Both the position numbers and the translations under genes were made by a program. 35,037 nucleotides of DNA, from NCBI GenBank assembly GCA_027449105.1, contig DAIDMG010000013.1:1-35037 (forward strand), read 5' to 3'. Position 1 is the stretch's first letter. Every line of letters begins with the position of its first letter. The DNA comes from Acidiphilium sp. GTDB lineage: Bacteria > Pseudomonadota > Alphaproteobacteria > Acetobacterales > Acetobacteraceae. Of this stretch, positions 1-8,851 are shown one piece after another. The notes under the pieces are model-generated. The model did not search any database. It had not been told where the DNA came from and saw nothing but the letters and a program-made list of their open reading frames with translations.

Positions 1-390
1 GTTTGGCGTCCAACCATTAGGTCCATGGACCGTCTGGTCAATACACCACCAGAACTCTTCGTCGCTCATCCCTTTCCACGCGAAAACCGGAACCCCGACT
101 GCGGCCACAGCGGCAGCTGCATGATCTTGCGTCGAGAAAATGTTACATGATGACCAGCGCACCGTTGCCCCAAGCGCTATAAGTGTCTCAATCAGCACGG
201 CAGTCTGGACTGTCATGTGCAGGCACCCAGCTACGCGGGCACCAGCCAGAGGGCGTTCCGTGCCAAACTCCCTGCGGAGAGCCATCAAGCCGGGCATTTC
301 GTCCTCAGCCATACTGATTTCCTTGCGCCCCCACTCCGCCATGGAAAGATCGCGGACTTTATAATCATTGGACTGGCTGGCCTCGGGCAT
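1..390 (-). CDS. ahcY: Adenosylhomocysteinase (S-adenosylhomocysteine hydrolase), N-terminal part, cut by window edge
   Basis: The minus-strand frame is open from ATG at 390 to the window edge, 130 codons with no stop. AhcY reversibly splits S-adenosylhomocysteine into adenosine and homocysteine in the cytoplasm, removing the methyltransferase inhibitor and feeding the methionine cycle. Family signatures in order are [16 protein letters not shown] (about residues 10-25), [13 protein letters not shown], the [15 protein letters not shown] block (about 55-69), [18 protein letters not shown] (about 77-94) and the start of the EFWWCIDQT segment. These are the substrate-domain motifs of the family. 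The NAD-binding C-terminal domain and about 300 further residues lie outside the window. AGAGTT lies just before the ATG and is a weak ribosome site. The gene follows rho on the same strand after a long gap, so it probably has its own promoter in 391-540. Confidence 0.95.
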   Translation of the reverse strand, partial: MPEASQSNDYKVRDLSMAEWGRKEISMAEDEMPGLMALRREFGTERPLAGARVAGCLHMTVQTAVLIETLIALGATVRWSSCNIFSTQDHAAAAVAAVGVPVFAWKGMSDEEFWWCIDQTVHGPNGWTPN

Positions 391-807
391 AACAACTCTC
401 CATCTCGTGCCGATCGCATATAGGCGATGGCTGAATGATTGCCAAACAATAGGATGGCCATATTTATCCGACGATCATCGCGTAACGCGCCGGTGCTGGT
501 CGGTACCGCGTTACGATCTTGCCGATCGCTGACGGCCTAGACTTCTAGGAAAACCTCCTCGACGGTGAACCATGTTCCATCCCCAGTTCCGATAATCTCG
601 GTATTATATCGCCGCAAGCGCAACCGATCTGTCGAGGATCAAGAAACGATGACGCTTCTGGACCGTCCCGACCCAGGCCACCGTGAATTATGCGAAGGTC
701 AGGCAGCCTAGCCTGATCTTCATAAGCACGCATGTGCTATGAGAAAGGAACGGCTCCGGCCCCGATCGCCTTGAACAGCATTTCTTCTCCCGCAACCGCA
801 GTCGACG
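391..807. other. Intergenic region between rho and ahcY, no supported gene
   Basis: This gap of about 417 bp lies downstream of rho and upstream of ahcY, both on the minus strand. A 62-codon minus-strand frame (545-733) has no family resemblance and no good ribosome site, so I do not call it. There is a bulged hairpin at 721-741 (arms AGCAC/GTGCT around GCAT), but no T-run on either side, so it is not a convincing intrinsic terminator. The ahcY promoter and leader should lie at the low-coordinate end. I looked for the conserved core of SAH and SAM-II riboswitches and did not find it. Confidence 0.5.
481..515 (-). other. Perfect 9-bp inverted repeat in the ahcY upstream region
   Basis: CGTAACGCG at 481-489 is exactly repeated inverted as CGCGTTACG at 507-515, with a 17-nt spacer. 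It sits about 90 bp upstream of the ahcY start. There is no T-run on either side, so it does not look like an intrinsic terminator. It could be a leader RNA stem or a protein-binding dyad for ahcY. The structure is seen directly; the role is unknown. Confidence 0.4.
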
Positions 808-2082
808 TCAGGTATTCATTGCGTCAAAGAAGTCGTTGTTAGTTTTGCTATATTTAAGCTTGTCCAAGAGAAAGTCCATTGCTTCGGACGGACCCATCGG
901 ATTTAGAATCCGCCGCAGTACCCACATCTTGGACAAGGTACCCTTCTCGACCAGCAATTCTTCCTTCCTGGTTCCCGACTTGGTAATGTCGATGGCCGGG
1001 AAAGTCCTCTTATCCGACAATTTCCGGTCAAGGATCAGCTCAGAATTGCCTGTGCCTTTGAATTCCTCAAAGATTACCTCGTCCATGCGCGATCCGGTAT
1101 CGATCAGAGCGGTAGCGATGATCGTTAGAGAGCCGCCCTCCTCTATATTTCGCGCGGCGCCAAAAAACCGTTTCGGCTTCTGCAGGGCGTTCGCATCGAC
1201 ACCCCCCGTGAGCACCTTGCCCGACGACGGGACTACCGTGTTATAGGCGCGCGCCAATCTTGTGATGGAATCCAGAAGGATAACCACGTCGCGCTTGTGC
1301 TCCACCAGGCGCTTGGCTTTCTCCAACACCATTTCAGTTACTTGCACGTGCCGCGTCGCCGGCTCATCGAATGTTGAGGCGATTACCTCGCCCTTCACGG
1401 TGCGTGCCATGTCGGTCACTTCCTCTGGCCGCTCATCAATTAGCAGAACGATAAGGAATACCTCTGGATGGTTCGTAGAGATTGCGGTTGCAATATTTTG
1501 CAACATGACCGTCTTACCCGTCCGTGGCGGCGCGACAATAAGGGCGCGCTGCCCCTTGCCAATCGGTGCAATCAGGTCGATCACCCGGGGCGTGTAATCC
1601 TTGGCCGGCCCCTTTGCGACGGACTCAAATTTTTCGGTCTCCATCTTCAGTCTTGACGTCGGATAGAGTGGCGTCAAATTGTCAAAATTGATCCGATGAC
1701 GAACGGAATCAGGCGCCTCAAAGTTGATCGTCTCAACTTTGAGCAGCGAAAAATACCGTTCACCATCCTTGGGTGCCCGTATCTCGCCGGCCACAGTATC
1801 GCCCGTCCGCAAGCCGAAGCGTCTCACCTGCGCCGGGGAAACGTATATGTCATCCGGACCTGGCAAATAGTTGCTCTCCGGACTCCGCAGGAATCCGAAC
1901 CCGTCCGGCAGAATCTCCAGCGTCCCATCGCCGTGAATCGGCTGGTCATTCTCGGCATACGCCTTGAGAATGGCAAACATCATGTCCTGCTTGCGAAGAG
2001 ACGAAGCGTTCTCAACTTGCAGTTCTTCCGCAAGATTAAGCAGGTCGGTTGGGGTTTTACTCTTGAGTTCAGCGAGATTCAT
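808..2082 (-). CDS. rho: Transcription termination factor Rho
   Basis: Rho is the hexameric RNA-dependent ATPase/helicase that binds cytosine-rich nascent RNA and terminates transcription. The 424-residue product matches the usual length of about 420. In order it shows the N-terminal helical domain with [12 protein letters not shown] (about 29-40), the RNA-binding OSB fold with RNP1-like GFGFLRSP (about 61-68) and [13 protein letters not shown], Walker A APPRTGKT (about 184-191), Walker [17 protein letters not shown], and the Q/R-loop region before the C-terminal [12 protein letters not shown] chose the ATG at 2082 because the family begins MNLxELK. The same frame stays open to 2253, but that part has no family resemblance and is probably the mRNA leader. 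The gene is divergent from hisB. Rho is often autoregulated through its leader; nothing here proves that. Confidence 0.97.
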   Translation of the reverse strand: MNLAELKSKTPTDLLNLAEELQVENASSLRKQDMMFAILKAYAENDQPIHGDGTLEILPDGFGFLRSPESNYLPGPDDIYVSPAQVRRFGLRTGDTVAGEIRAPKDGERYFSLLKVETINFEAPDSVRHRINFDNLTPLYPTSRLKMETEKFESVAKGPAKDYTPRVIDLIAPIGKGQRALIVAPPRTGKTVMLQNIATAISTNHPEVFLIVLLIDERPEEVTDMARTVKGEVIASTFDEPATRHVQVTEMVLEKAKRLVEHKRDVVILLDSITRLARAYNTVVPSSGKVLTGGVDANALQKPKRFFGAARNIEEGGSLTIIATALIDTGSRMDEVIFEEFKGTGNSELILDRKLSDKRTFPAIDITKSGTRKEELLVEKGTLSKMWVLRRILNPMGPSEAMDFLLDKLKYSKTNNDFFDAMNT

Positions 2083-2331
2083 GGAAAATCCAGAGGCAGC
2101 AGCCACACGAAAAAACCGGGCTCTAGGCGGAGGGGGGATAAACTCGTCTAAAAAATGGCGAGCAAACGACCACGGGCGTGTATGTCCCGTTGCCCCCTCC
2201 TGCCGGAAATAGGACAAACGGTCAAGCAGAATCTTTCCGACCTGTATGACCAACTCGTTGCGCGCGTGAAGAAAACAGGCCTTCCGTTCCGCTTATTGGC
2301 TGGGAAAGGGAATTGAGCTACGCAGTGCGTC
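2083..2331. promoter_or_regulatory. Divergent rho / hisB upstream region
   Basis: This stretch of about 249 bp separates the start codons of rho (minus) and hisB (plus) and must carry both 5' ends. I cannot identify a confident -35/-10 pair by eye. On the minus strand two T6 runs (near 2110-2155) fall in the rho leader, one of them just after a C/G-rich stretch. This fits a structured or attenuated rho leader, but no stable hairpin directly precedes the T-runs. No histidine-codon-rich leader peptide is visible before hisB. Confidence 0.35.
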
Positions 2332-2922
2332 ATGACCCGCACCGCAGAAATTAAACGCAAAACCGCTGAAACCATTGTCGACGTCCGCCTTGATCTTGAC
2401 GGAACTGGCCTTACCGACGTCGCAACGGGCATCGGCATTTTTGATCATCTGCTTACATCCTTAGGCCGTCACACCCTTTTCGATCTCTTCATCCATGCGG
2501 AGGGTGACCTCCATATTGACGCCCACCATACGATTGAGGATGTCGGCATCGTCCTCGGTCGCGGATTGCACCAAGCACTCGGCGATAAACGTGGCATTAC
2601 ACGCTTTGGCCATGCGATCCTGCCAATGGACGAATCCCGCGTTGAGGCGGCAGTCGACCTCTGTGGACGCGGCTTTCTGGCATTCGACATCGAATTTGAG
2701 AGACCCATGCTGGGGGATATGGACACGCAACTCGTGGAAGAGTTCTTCCGTGCGCTTACCACGAACGGCCAGTTTACTCTCCATCTCAGCCGCCGTGCCG
2801 GCCGCAACACGCATCACGTGGCGGAAGCCGCTTTCAAGGCTGCGGCCCGTGCACTGCGGATGGCTGTGGAACTCGATGGACGCCAGATGGAAAACATCCC
2901 CTCCACCAAAGGCATTCTGTGA
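2332..2922 (+). CDS. hisB: Imidazoleglycerol-phosphate dehydratase
   Basis: HisB removes water from imidazole glycerol phosphate to give imidazole acetol phosphate, the sixth step of histidine synthesis. The product is a 196-residue monofunctional HisB, the usual size for alphaproteobacteria, without the N-terminal phosphatase domain of enterobacterial HisB. Visible motifs are GIGIFDHLL (about 33-41), the metal-binding DAHHTIEDVGI (about 63-73), DESRVEAAVDLCGRG, and the second metal-binding NTHHVAEAAFKA. These supply the His and Glu ligands of the Mn clusters. It is the first gene of a dense plus-strand run. Its TGA stop overlaps the GTG start of hisH, which suggests translational coupling. 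The start ATG at 2332 fits the family N-terminus (R-x-A-x-I-K-R-x-T-x-E-T), although no strong ribosome site precedes it. Confidence 0.97.
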   Translation: MTRTAEIKRKTAETIVDVRLDLDGTGLTDVATGIGIFDHLLTSLGRHTLFDLFIHAEGDLHIDAHHTIEDVGIVLGRGLHQALGDKRGITRFGHAILPMDESRVEAAVDLCGRGFLAFDIEFERPMLGDMDTQLVEEFFRALTTNGQFTLHLSRRAGRNTHHVAEAAFKAAARALRMAVELDGRQMENIPSTKGIL

Positions 2923-3554
2923 CCGTCGCCATTATCGATACCGGCAGTGGCAACCTGGCCTCCGCCGCGCGCGGCCTTGAGCGCGCGGCGGCTGACATCG
3001 GCAGCCCTACGACCGTCGTCATTACAGACGACCCCGCCATCGTGACCACCGCCTCGCGAATCGTTCTTCCCGGCCAAGGTTCGTTTGCTGATTGTGCCCA
3101 GGGCCTAGCGATCAAGCCACAGCTTCGGGAAGCGCTGTTCACCCGGGTCAAGTCTGGAGTACCTTTTCTCGGGATTTGTGTCGGTATGCAGTTAATGGCC
3201 GAACGCGGCCTTGAGCACGGGATGACCAAAGGATTCGGCTGGATTCGGGGGGATATCAGCCCAATACGACCGACAGGCTTGCGCTTGCCTCATATGGGCT
3301 GGAATGAACTTTTTTTTCGGGCCTCGCACCCACTGCTTGACGGTATTGAGCCGGGGGACCATGCCTATTTCGTGCATTCGTACGCTTTGACCGGCGCCAA
3401 CTCAGCTGATGTCATCGCCACCACGGATTACGGAGGCACAATCGTTGCGATGGTCGCATCGGGGAATTGTGCCGGCACCCAATTTCACGTCGAAAAAAGC
3501 CAAGAGGTCGGCCTCACGATCCTGCGCAATTTCCTCCGCTGGACTCCTCAATGA
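2919..3554 (+). CDS. hisH: Imidazole glycerol phosphate synthase, glutamine amidotransferase subunit HisH
   Basis: HisH hydrolyses glutamine and channels ammonia to HisF. It is a class I glutamine amidotransferase of 211 residues. The nucleophile lies in FLGICVGMQL (Cys87), and the His190/Glu192 pair lies in GTQFHVEKSQ. The oxyanion-region motif LPGQGSFADC is at about 50-59. The GTG start at 2919 overlaps the hisB stop (GTGA), and the stop overlaps the next start (ATGA). One minor oddity is that the usual FHPEKS has Val instead of Pro at residue 191; the catalytic His and Glu are kept. The partner HisF is encoded about 1.3 kb downstream in the same run. Confidence 0.96.
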   Translation: MTVAIIDTGSGNLASAARGLERAAADIGSPTTVVITDDPAIVTTASRIVLPGQGSFADCAQGLAIKPQLREALFTRVKSGVPFLGICVGMQLMAERGLEHGMTKGFGWIRGDISPIRPTGLRLPHMGWNELFFRASHPLLDGIEPGDHAYFVHSYALTGANSADVIATTDYGGTIVAMVASGNCAGTQFHVEKSQEVGLTILRNFLRWTPQ

Positions 3555-4108
3555 ACCAGTCGCAGACTCAAGATCTACCACCACCCCAATCTCTCACTGT
3601 TGATCGTGTTTCTGATCTCAGTGATGACGAGCTGCACGCCTTATGCGAAGCCGCGGACGCTGCAATCCTTGATGGCGGCGGCTTTGGTTGGGTCCGTGCG
3701 CCTCGGCGAGCGATGCTTGAGCAATATTTTCGGGGCCTCGTGCTGGTACCCGAGCGTGAGCTTTTTGTTGGCCGGATGGATGGCTCGATCTACGGTGCCG
3801 CCCAACTGGTGCGTCCTCCTCGCCATAACGAGGCTCAGGCATTTTGCGCGACACTGATGCACAACTTTGTCGCCCCCTATGCTCGCGGCCACGGCCTTGC
3901 CCGGCTGATCGTCGCGCGTATAGAGGAACGTGCTCGCGCCCTCGGCTTCAAGGTGCTAAACCTCGATGTCCGTTCCTCCCAAACTGCAGCGATTTCGCTG
4001 TACGAAGCCGCAGGATTCACGCGCTGGGGCACACATCCTGCCTATGCCCGCATAGAGGGGAAAACCGTAGCAGGCCATTTCTATTACAAAATGCTGCAAC
4101 CCGACTGA
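3551..4108 (+). CDS. GNAT family N-acetyltransferase embedded in the his operon
   Basis: The product is 185 residues and reads as a GCN5-related acetyltransferase. It has the acetyl-CoA pyrophosphate-binding motif in [14 protein letters not shown] (about 108-121, R-x-x-G-x-G/A type), followed by a helix with [12 protein letters not shown], then [21 protein letters not shown] (about 137-156), the C-terminal GNAT motif. The substrate cannot be deduced. The ATG at 3551 is chosen because it overlaps the hisH stop as ATGA; a longer reading of the frame would run inside hisH. It lies 4 bp before hisA, so it is almost certainly co-transcribed with the histidine genes. A link to histidine synthesis is suggested only by position. 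I believe acetic acid bacteria often have a GNAT gene here, but I cannot confirm it. Confidence 0.9.
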   Translation: MNQSQTQDLPPPQSLTVDRVSDLSDDELHALCEAADAAILDGGGFGWVRAPRRAMLEQYFRGLVLVPERELFVGRMDGSIYGAAQLVRPPRHNEAQAFCATLMHNFVAPYARGHGLARLIVARIEERARALGFKVLNLDVRSSQTAAISLYEAAGFTRWGTHPAYARIEGKTVAGHFYYKMLQPD

Positions 4109-4112
4109 CGCC

Positions 4113-4850
4113 ATGGCTCTCACTCTCTATCCAGCAATCGATCTGAAGGATGGACGATGCGTCCGTCTAAAACGCGGCGTCATGGAAGATGCCACAATCT
4201 ACGGCGATGATCCCGCTGTACAGGCAAGGCTTTTTGAGTCCGTCGGCTTCAAGGCACTGCATGTCGTTGACCTTGACGGTGCTTTCGCGGGCCGACCTAT
4301 TAACGCCACCGCTGTCCGCGCAATCATCGCAGCATGCCACATCCCGGTACAGCTCGGTGGAGGTATCCGCGACATGGCCAGCATTAGCTCATGGCTTGAA
4401 CTGGGAGTTTCCCGAATTATTCTCGGTAGCGTCGCAGTGAAGAATCCTGCTCTCGTGCGACAAGCTGCCAAAACCTTTCCGGGACAGATTATTGTGGGTA
4501 TCGATGCGCGTGACGGCATGGTCGCCACGGAAGGCTGGTCACAAACGTCGACTCTGACAGCAACAGAGATCGCAAAACACTTTGAAGACTCGGCTATCAC
4601 CGCAATCATCTACACAGACATTGCGCGCGACGGGATGCTTTCTGGCCTCAACCTCGAAGCAACCGAAGCGCTCGCGGCAACCGTAGCCATCAATGTTATC
4701 GCGTCGGGTGGCGTGGCAGGGGTTAAAGATATCGTGCGCCTCCGTGAAGCGTCTTCGCGACATTCAAATCTCGTGGGCGCCGTCGTTGGCCGAGCCTTTT
4801 ACGATGGCAGCCTCGCGCCCAAGACTGCCTTGGCCGCCGCAACATGCTGA
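4113..4850 (+). CDS. hisA: Phosphoribosylformimino-5-aminoimidazole carboxamide ribotide isomerase
   Basis: HisA performs the Amadori isomerisation of ProFAR to PRFAR. It is a 245-residue (beta/alpha)8 barrel. Catalytic Asp10 is in [14 protein letters not shown] and Asp131 in VGIDARDG. Phosphate-binding motifs are QLGGGIRD (about 80-87) and VIASGGVAG, and TDIARDGML marks the second half-barrel. It sits 4 bp after the GNAT gene. Its end overlaps hisF by 7 bp, the order expected for the hisH-hisA-hisF block. The start follows the family consensus (L-x-P-A-I-D-L-K-D-G). Confidence 0.97.
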   Translation: MALTLYPAIDLKDGRCVRLKRGVMEDATIYGDDPAVQARLFESVGFKALHVVDLDGAFAGRPINATAVRAIIAACHIPVQLGGGIRDMASISSWLELGVSRIILGSVAVKNPALVRQAAKTFPGQIIVGIDARDGMVATEGWSQTSTLTATEIAKHFEDSAITAIIYTDIARDGMLSGLNLEATEALAATVAINVIASGGVAGVKDIVRLREASSRHSNLVGAVVGRAFYDGSLAPKTALAAATC

Positions 4851-5620
4851 AGCTCCGCGTCATTCCCTGTTTGGATGTCAAGGATGGCCGGGTTGTCAAA
4901 GGCGTAAACTTTGTATCCCTGCGCGACGCGGGAGATCCAGTCGAACAAGCGGTCATCTACGACGCAGCTGGTGCTGACGAGCTCACGTTCCTGGATATTA
5001 CAGCGAGCCACGAGGATCGGGATACAATCGTTGATGTTGTCGCCCGAACGGCTGCCCGCGTTTTTCTGCCGCTCACCGTCGGTGGCGGCATCCGCACCAC
5101 TGACGACATGCGCCGCCTACTGCTGGCAGGCGCCGACAAGTGCAGCATAAACTCTGCGTGCGTAGCCCATCCCGATCTAATCAACGAAGCCGCGCGCAAG
5201 TTCGGCAGCCAGTGCGTTGTGGTAGCGATAGATGCGCGGGCTAACCCGAGCGGTGGCTGGGAGGTCTTCAGTCATGGTGGCCGCCGACCAACCGGAATCG
5301 ACGCAATTGCCTGGTGCCGCGAAGTCGAAGCGCGCGGTGCCGGAGAAATCCTGCTCACGTCAATGGACCGCGACGGCACGGGCAGCGGCTTCGATCTCTC
5401 ACTTCTGCGCGCAGCGTCCGACGCAACTCGCGTACCATTAATCGCTTCCGGCGGTGTCGGCCAACTCGAACACTTCGTGGAAGGTGCCAAAGCAGGCGCG
5501 ACTGGCTTACTCGCCGCGAGTGTGTTTCATTTCGGTACATTTACAATCACTGAAGTAAAATCCGCGCTAGCTAGGGCGGGGTTACCAGTGCGCTTGCCGC
5601 ACCCGCGCACGTCGGCCTAG
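4844..5620 (+). CDS. hisF: Imidazole glycerol phosphate synthase, cyclase subunit HisF
   Basis: HisF combines PRFAR with ammonia delivered from HisH, giving imidazole glycerol phosphate and AICAR. It is a 258-residue barrel with catalytic Asp11 ([15 protein letters not shown]) and Asp130 (VVVAIDA). [13 protein letters not shown] and IASGGVG form the phosphate sites, and [13 protein letters not shown] is the typical second-half motif. The ATG at 4844 overlaps the hisA stop by 7 bp. Everything is intact and of usual length (about 255). Confidence 0.97.
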   Translation: MLKLRVIPCLDVKDGRVVKGVNFVSLRDAGDPVEQAVIYDAAGADELTFLDITASHEDRDTIVDVVARTAARVFLPLTVGGGIRTTDDMRRLLLAGADKCSINSACVAHPDLINEAARKFGSQCVVVAIDARANPSGGWEVFSHGGRRPTGIDAIAWCREVEARGAGEILLTSMDRDGTGSGFDLSLLRAASDATRVPLIASGGVGQLEHFVEGAKAGATGLLAASVFHFGTFTITEVKSALARAGLPVRLPHPRTSA

Positions 5621-5630
5621 ACTCGACCCC

Positions 5631-6143
5631 ATGGCAAAAAAGGTTCTCGATTCGCGGGCTCTAAAATCGCGCAAGCTGAAACGCAGCAAATCTGGAAAGG
5701 CCCGGCTAAAGATACCTGCCGGACTACCAACCTTGACCCCGAAGCAGAGCAAGAAGTTGCCACCTGTCTCACCACTAAATCCCGATTTGCCGGATGCGCG
5801 GGTACTTGACCGGCTGTGGTCGACAATTCTCTCACGTAAGGATGCAGATCCACTCGTCAGCCATTCCGCCCGCCTCCTGTCACGTGGCATCAACAAAGTC
5901 GCCCAGAAATTTGGCGAGGAATCCGTCGAATGTCTGATAGAGGCAGTTGCAGGAAACCGAACAGCTCTCGTGGCCGAATCCGCCGATGTTCTCTATCATC
6001 TTCTCGTGATGTTGGTCGCGTCGGGCATCCGGCCTGAAGAGGTCTGGGCCGAACTGGCCCGACGCGAAGGCGTGAGCGGCATCGCTGAAAAAACGGCGCG
6101 CAAGGTTTCCGTTTTAATCGCTGAAACCCGGAAAATTCCATGA
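5631..6143 (+). CDS. hisE: Phosphoribosyl-ATP pyrophosphatase with long basic N-terminal extension
   Basis: HisE hydrolyses phosphoribosyl-ATP to phosphoribosyl-AMP, step 2 of the pathway. The alpha-helical MazG-like core covers about residues 55-160 and carries [15 protein letters not shown] (about 86-100; metal-ligand Glu96, Glu97, Glu100) and [15 protein letters not shown] (Glu116, Asp119). The usual length is about 105-110 residues, but this protein has 170. Its first 55 or so residues are Lys/Arg- and Pro-rich, low in complexity and without similarity I recognise. No other ATG lies before the core, so the extension is likely translated unless a GTG or TTG is used. It starts 10 bp after hisF and ends in an ATGA overlap with the HIT gene. 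Confidence 0.93.
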   Translation: MAKKVLDSRALKSRKLKRSKSGKARLKIPAGLPTLTPKQSKKLPPVSPLNPDLPDARVLDRLWSTILSRKDADPLVSHSARLLSRGINKVAQKFGEESVECLIEAVAGNRTALVAESADVLYHLLVMLVASGIRPEEVWAELARREGVSGIAEKTARKVSVLIAETRKIP

Positions 6144-6538
6144 CGACAAATTCCAGTTCAAAGGGCATTCCTGTCAAGCCATCTTATGACGATGACAATA
6201 TCTTTGCCCGAATCCTGCGTGGTGAATTGCCAAGTCAAAAGATTTATGAGGATGAATTCACGCTCGCCTTCTACGACATCAACCCGCAGGCACCCCTTCA
6301 CATTCTAATCATTCCAAAAGGCCGGTACATTTCTTTCAATGACTTTTCGTCAACCGCCAGCAGCAACGAGATTGCCGGATTCATACGCGCGATTGGCAGT
6401 GTGGCGCGAAAACTTGGAGTAGAAGAGACAGGTTATCGCCTTCTCGCAAATACCGGTTTGGACAGTCACCAAGAGGTCCCGCATTTCCATATACATCTCT
6501 TCGCGGGGAAGCCGCTCGGCCCCATGTTGACTCGCTAA
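6140..6538 (+). CDS. HIT-family nucleotide hydrolase (HinT-like)
   Basis: The product is a 132-residue histidine triad protein. The N-terminal block [19 protein letters not shown] (about 20-38) and ALP-type ALHILIIPK equivalent [10 protein letters not shown] (about 51-60) are typical of HinT/PKCI-like enzymes, and the active-site triad HFHIHLF is at 115-121, with His117 the expected nucleophile. HinT-type enzymes hydrolyse AMP-lysine or other phosphoramidates; the substrate here is unknown. The gene overlaps hisE by 4 bp, and HIT genes directly after hisE are a recurrent alphaproteobacterial arrangement. A 7-bp gap follows to the nagA/murQ fusion. Confidence 0.94.
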   Translation: MTTNSSSKGIPVKPSYDDDNIFARILRGELPSQKIYEDEFTLAFYDINPQAPLHILIIPKGRYISFNDFSSTASSNEIAGFIRAIGSVARKLGVEETGYRLLANTGLDSHQEVPHFHIHLFAGKPLGPMLTR

Positions 6539-6545
6539 CTGTGCC

Positions 6546-8591
6546 ATGATCATAGCGGCACCACGGATTTTTATTGATGGCGTTTTTATCTCTTCCGCTG
6601 CCGTAGAGTTCGAAGCCGACCGCATTACCGCCGTTCATCGGCAGATTTTCCCAACCCGCAATGTCGTCCAACTTGATCACGGCTTTCTTGCCCCCGGCCT
6701 TATCGATATCCATAATAACGGAGCGTTTGGAATTGATTGTGCGACCGCCGAGCCTTCCGGCATTCTCCACCTCGCCCGTATGCTTGCTACCAAAGGAGTC
6801 ACAAGCTTTGCCCCGACCATCGTCACGGCAGCAATTCCCGAGCTGCACGAGTCAGCCTCCCGGATCGCAGCCGCCCATCCCGGTGCCGACGTGGCGTCCA
6901 TACTCGGCCTGCACTTGGAAGGTCCTTTTCTCTCCCACGCCTACCGGGGCGCGCACCCGGCCGAACTACTAGTCCCGCCATCCGAAGCCAATCTCAACGC
7001 CTTGCTGGGCAGCGAAACGCTTCGGCAGATACTCCGTTTGGTTACCATCGCACCGGAGCTGCCCGGAGCGCTGGAGGCAATCACCCGGCTGCACAAGTGC
7101 GGCGTTCTCGTTGCCTTAGGACACACCGGCGCGGATTCTGCCACCTCGCTCCGCGCTGTCGCCGCCGGCGCCAGCATCGCGACACACGTCTTCAACGCCA
7201 TGACGCCGCTACACCACCGTGCGCCAGGCCTTCCTGGTATCGCTCTAACTGATCCTCGAGTTTCCGTGTGCATCATCGCTGATGGCGTCCATCTCGACCC
7301 ATCGATACTCCGCCTCTGTTACAGTGCCGCTCCCAATCGTGCTGTCGCCGTTACCGATTCCATTAACCTAACCGGCCTCCCAAGCGGAGCAACCGCGTCG
7401 TTTGGCGGAGCGACAGCCATCCTACGCGACGGAGCGGCGCGCCGAGCAGACGGATCGCTTTGCGGTGCCGCTATCACGCTTGATCAGGGCCTCAGCCGGC
7501 TCATTGACGCTGGCATTCCGCCCGAAGCGGCGCTGCACTCGGCCACGGCAGCCGCTGCCCGAGCCCTTGGTATGAGCGACCGTGGCCGAATCACGCCAGG
7601 AGCACGCGCCGATCTTGTCTGGTTTGATGATGACTTTTCACCTCTCGAAACCTGGATCGGTGGTCGTGCCGTACATGGCGTCATCAGCACGCAAAAACAA
7701 ACATTTCCATTGCTGGTGCCAACCGAAATCGCTCGACCCGAGCTCTCGGATCTTGATCTGCAGCCAAGCGAAGTGATCGTTCGTTCACTCTTGAATCAGG
7801 AAGCTGCTACCCACGCTTGTTTGCAACGGGTAACAACACAGCTCGCCCAGCTCGCTGATATTGTAGCCCGTACAATCGCAAGCGCGGGACGCGTGTTCAC
7901 ACTTGGGGCCGGCACATCAGGCCGTTTAGCAGTACTAGACGCCGTCGAATGTGGACCAACGTTTTCACTCCCTCCTGGAATCATCGTTCCCCTTCTTGCA
8001 GGTGGGGACACAGCCCTGACTCAGGCAGCCGAGGGAGCCGAGGATGATGGAGCGGCTGCGATTAAGGCGCTTGACTCTCACGGCCTCAACGCAACCGATC
8101 TCGTTATCGGAATTTCCGCCTCTGGAAACACGGAATTCGTGCGGGCAGGCCTTGTACATGCCCAATCCATTGGTGCCATCACTGCTGCGATTATCAATAA
8201 CCAGACCGGCACAATTATAGGCGCCGCAGACCACCCGATTGTTCTCGATACAGGTCCGGAAATTCTCGCCGGATCCACTCGACTGTCGGCCGGAACCGCT
8301 CAGAAAATTGCGCTAAATATCCTCTCAACGACCGCAATGATCCGTCTTGGAAAAACCTTAGGCACCTACATGGTTGAGTTACAGGCCACCAACGCAAAGC
8401 TGCGTGACCGAGCAACGCGTATCGTGTGCGCCATTACCAAGTGCGACGAGGAACGTGCGGCAAGGACGCTGGCACAAGCAAACTATGCTGTCAAAACAGC
8501 GGTCATCATGATCGGTTCGAACGTCGACGTCGACACGGCCAACCGGCGTCTCGCCCAAGCAGGCGGCCGCCTGCGCGACGCTTTAGCCTAG
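6546..8591 (+). CDS. nagA-murQ: Fused N-acetylglucosamine-6-phosphate deacetylase (NagA) - N-acetylmuramic acid 6-phosphate etherase (MurQ)
   Basis: One 681-residue frame contains two complete enzymes. Residues 1 to about 385 form a NagA amidohydrolase: [16 protein letters not shown] (49-64), metal-ligand Glu125 in [17 protein letters not shown] with His193, ATHVFNAM with His214, IADGVHL (244-250), and catalytic Asp271 in [10 protein letters not shown]. Residues about 393-681 form a MurQ SIS-fold lyase: TExxRP...DLD entry motif, [21 protein letters not shown] (453-473), [18 protein letters not shown] (485-502), [11 protein letters not shown], and [16 protein letters not shown] (576-591). MurQ converts MurNAc-6-P to GlcNAc-6-P plus D-lactate, and NagA deacetylates GlcNAc-6-P to GlcN-6-P, so the fused enzymes catalyse consecutive steps of cell-wall sugar recycling. 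There is no internal stop or frameshift, and both domains are close to full family length (about 380 and 290-300). The gene closes the his/HIT run. Its stop overlaps the minE stop from the other strand in one CTAG. Confidence 0.93.
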   Translation: MIIAAPRIFIDGVFISSAAVEFEADRITAVHRQIFPTRNVVQLDHGFLAPGLIDIHNNGAFGIDCATAEPSGILHLARMLATKGVTSFAPTIVTAAIPELHESASRIAAAHPGADVASILGLHLEGPFLSHAYRGAHPAELLVPPSEANLNALLGSETLRQILRLVTIAPELPGALEAITRLHKCGVLVALGHTGADSATSLRAVAAGASIATHVFNAMTPLHHRAPGLPGIALTDPRVSVCIIADGVHLDPSILRLCYSAAPNRAVAVTDSINLTGLPSGATASFGGATAILRDGAARRADGSLCGAAITLDQGLSRLIDAGIPPEAALHSATAAAARALGMSDRGRITPGARADLVWFDDDFSPLETWIGGRAVHGVISTQKQTFPLLVPTEIARPELSDLDLQPSEVIVRSLLNQEAATHACLQRVTTQLAQLADIVARTIASAGRVFTLGAGTSGRLAVLDAVECGPTFSLPPGIIVPLLAGGDTALTQAAEGAEDDGAAAIKALDSHGLNATDLVIGISASGNTEFVRAGLVHAQSIGAITAAIINNQTGTIIGAADHPIVLDTGPEILAGSTRLSAGTAQKIALNILSTTAMIRLGKTLGTYMVELQATNAKLRDRATRIVCAITKCDEERAARTLAQANYAVKTAVIMIGSNVDVDTANRRLAQAGGRLRDALA

Positions 8592-8851
8592 TTTTTAACG
8601 GGCGACAGACTAACCGGCATCTCGATGTCGATTTCCAGCGTCGACACAGACGCGCCGCGATCAAGCTTCACGTTCACCTTGTCCCGATCGATCGCTATGT
8701 GCCGAGCGATCACGGCAAGGATTTCCTCTTGCAGCACGGCTGCAAGATCCGACCGCCCACTCAACGCTCGCTCATGGGCTAACAATAGCTGTAGCCGCTC
8801 GCGTGCTATTGGCGCCGAACGCGGGCGGGAGAAAAAATTAAAGATGCTCAT
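8588..8851 (-). CDS. minE: Cell division topological specificity factor MinE
   Basis: MinE stimulates the MinD ATPase at the membrane and drives the oscillation that keeps the FtsZ ring at mid-cell. The 87-residue product has the family start [10 protein letters not shown] (membrane-targeting segment), [14 protein letters not shown] (about 17-30, the MinD-activating helix/strand) and a C-terminal topological domain with [22 protein letters not shown] and LEIDIEMP. The start at 8851 is fixed by this N-terminus and by the ATGA overlap with minD; a longer frame reaches into minD and is rejected. The gene meets nagA/murQ tail to tail with 4 bp overlap. Confidence 0.96.
   Translation of the reverse strand: MSIFNFFSRPRSAPIARERLQLLLAHERALSGRSDLAAVLQEEILAVIARHIAIDRDKVNVKLDRGASVSTLEIDIEMPVSLSPVKN

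Noticed and set aside
391-540. SAH or SAM-II riboswitch before ahcY
   Set aside because: The conserved core sequences are not visible; only an unrelated hairpin is present.
545-733. 62-codon minus-strand frame between rho and ahcY
   Set aside because: No family resemblance, no convincing ribosome site; likely chance in a noncoding gap.
836-2212. Several plus-strand frames inside rho
   Set aside because: Antisense shadows of a clearly real gene.
2083-2253. 57-codon N-terminal extension of rho
   Set aside because: Rho proteins start at the MNLAELK position; the extension has no similarity and coincides with the leader region.
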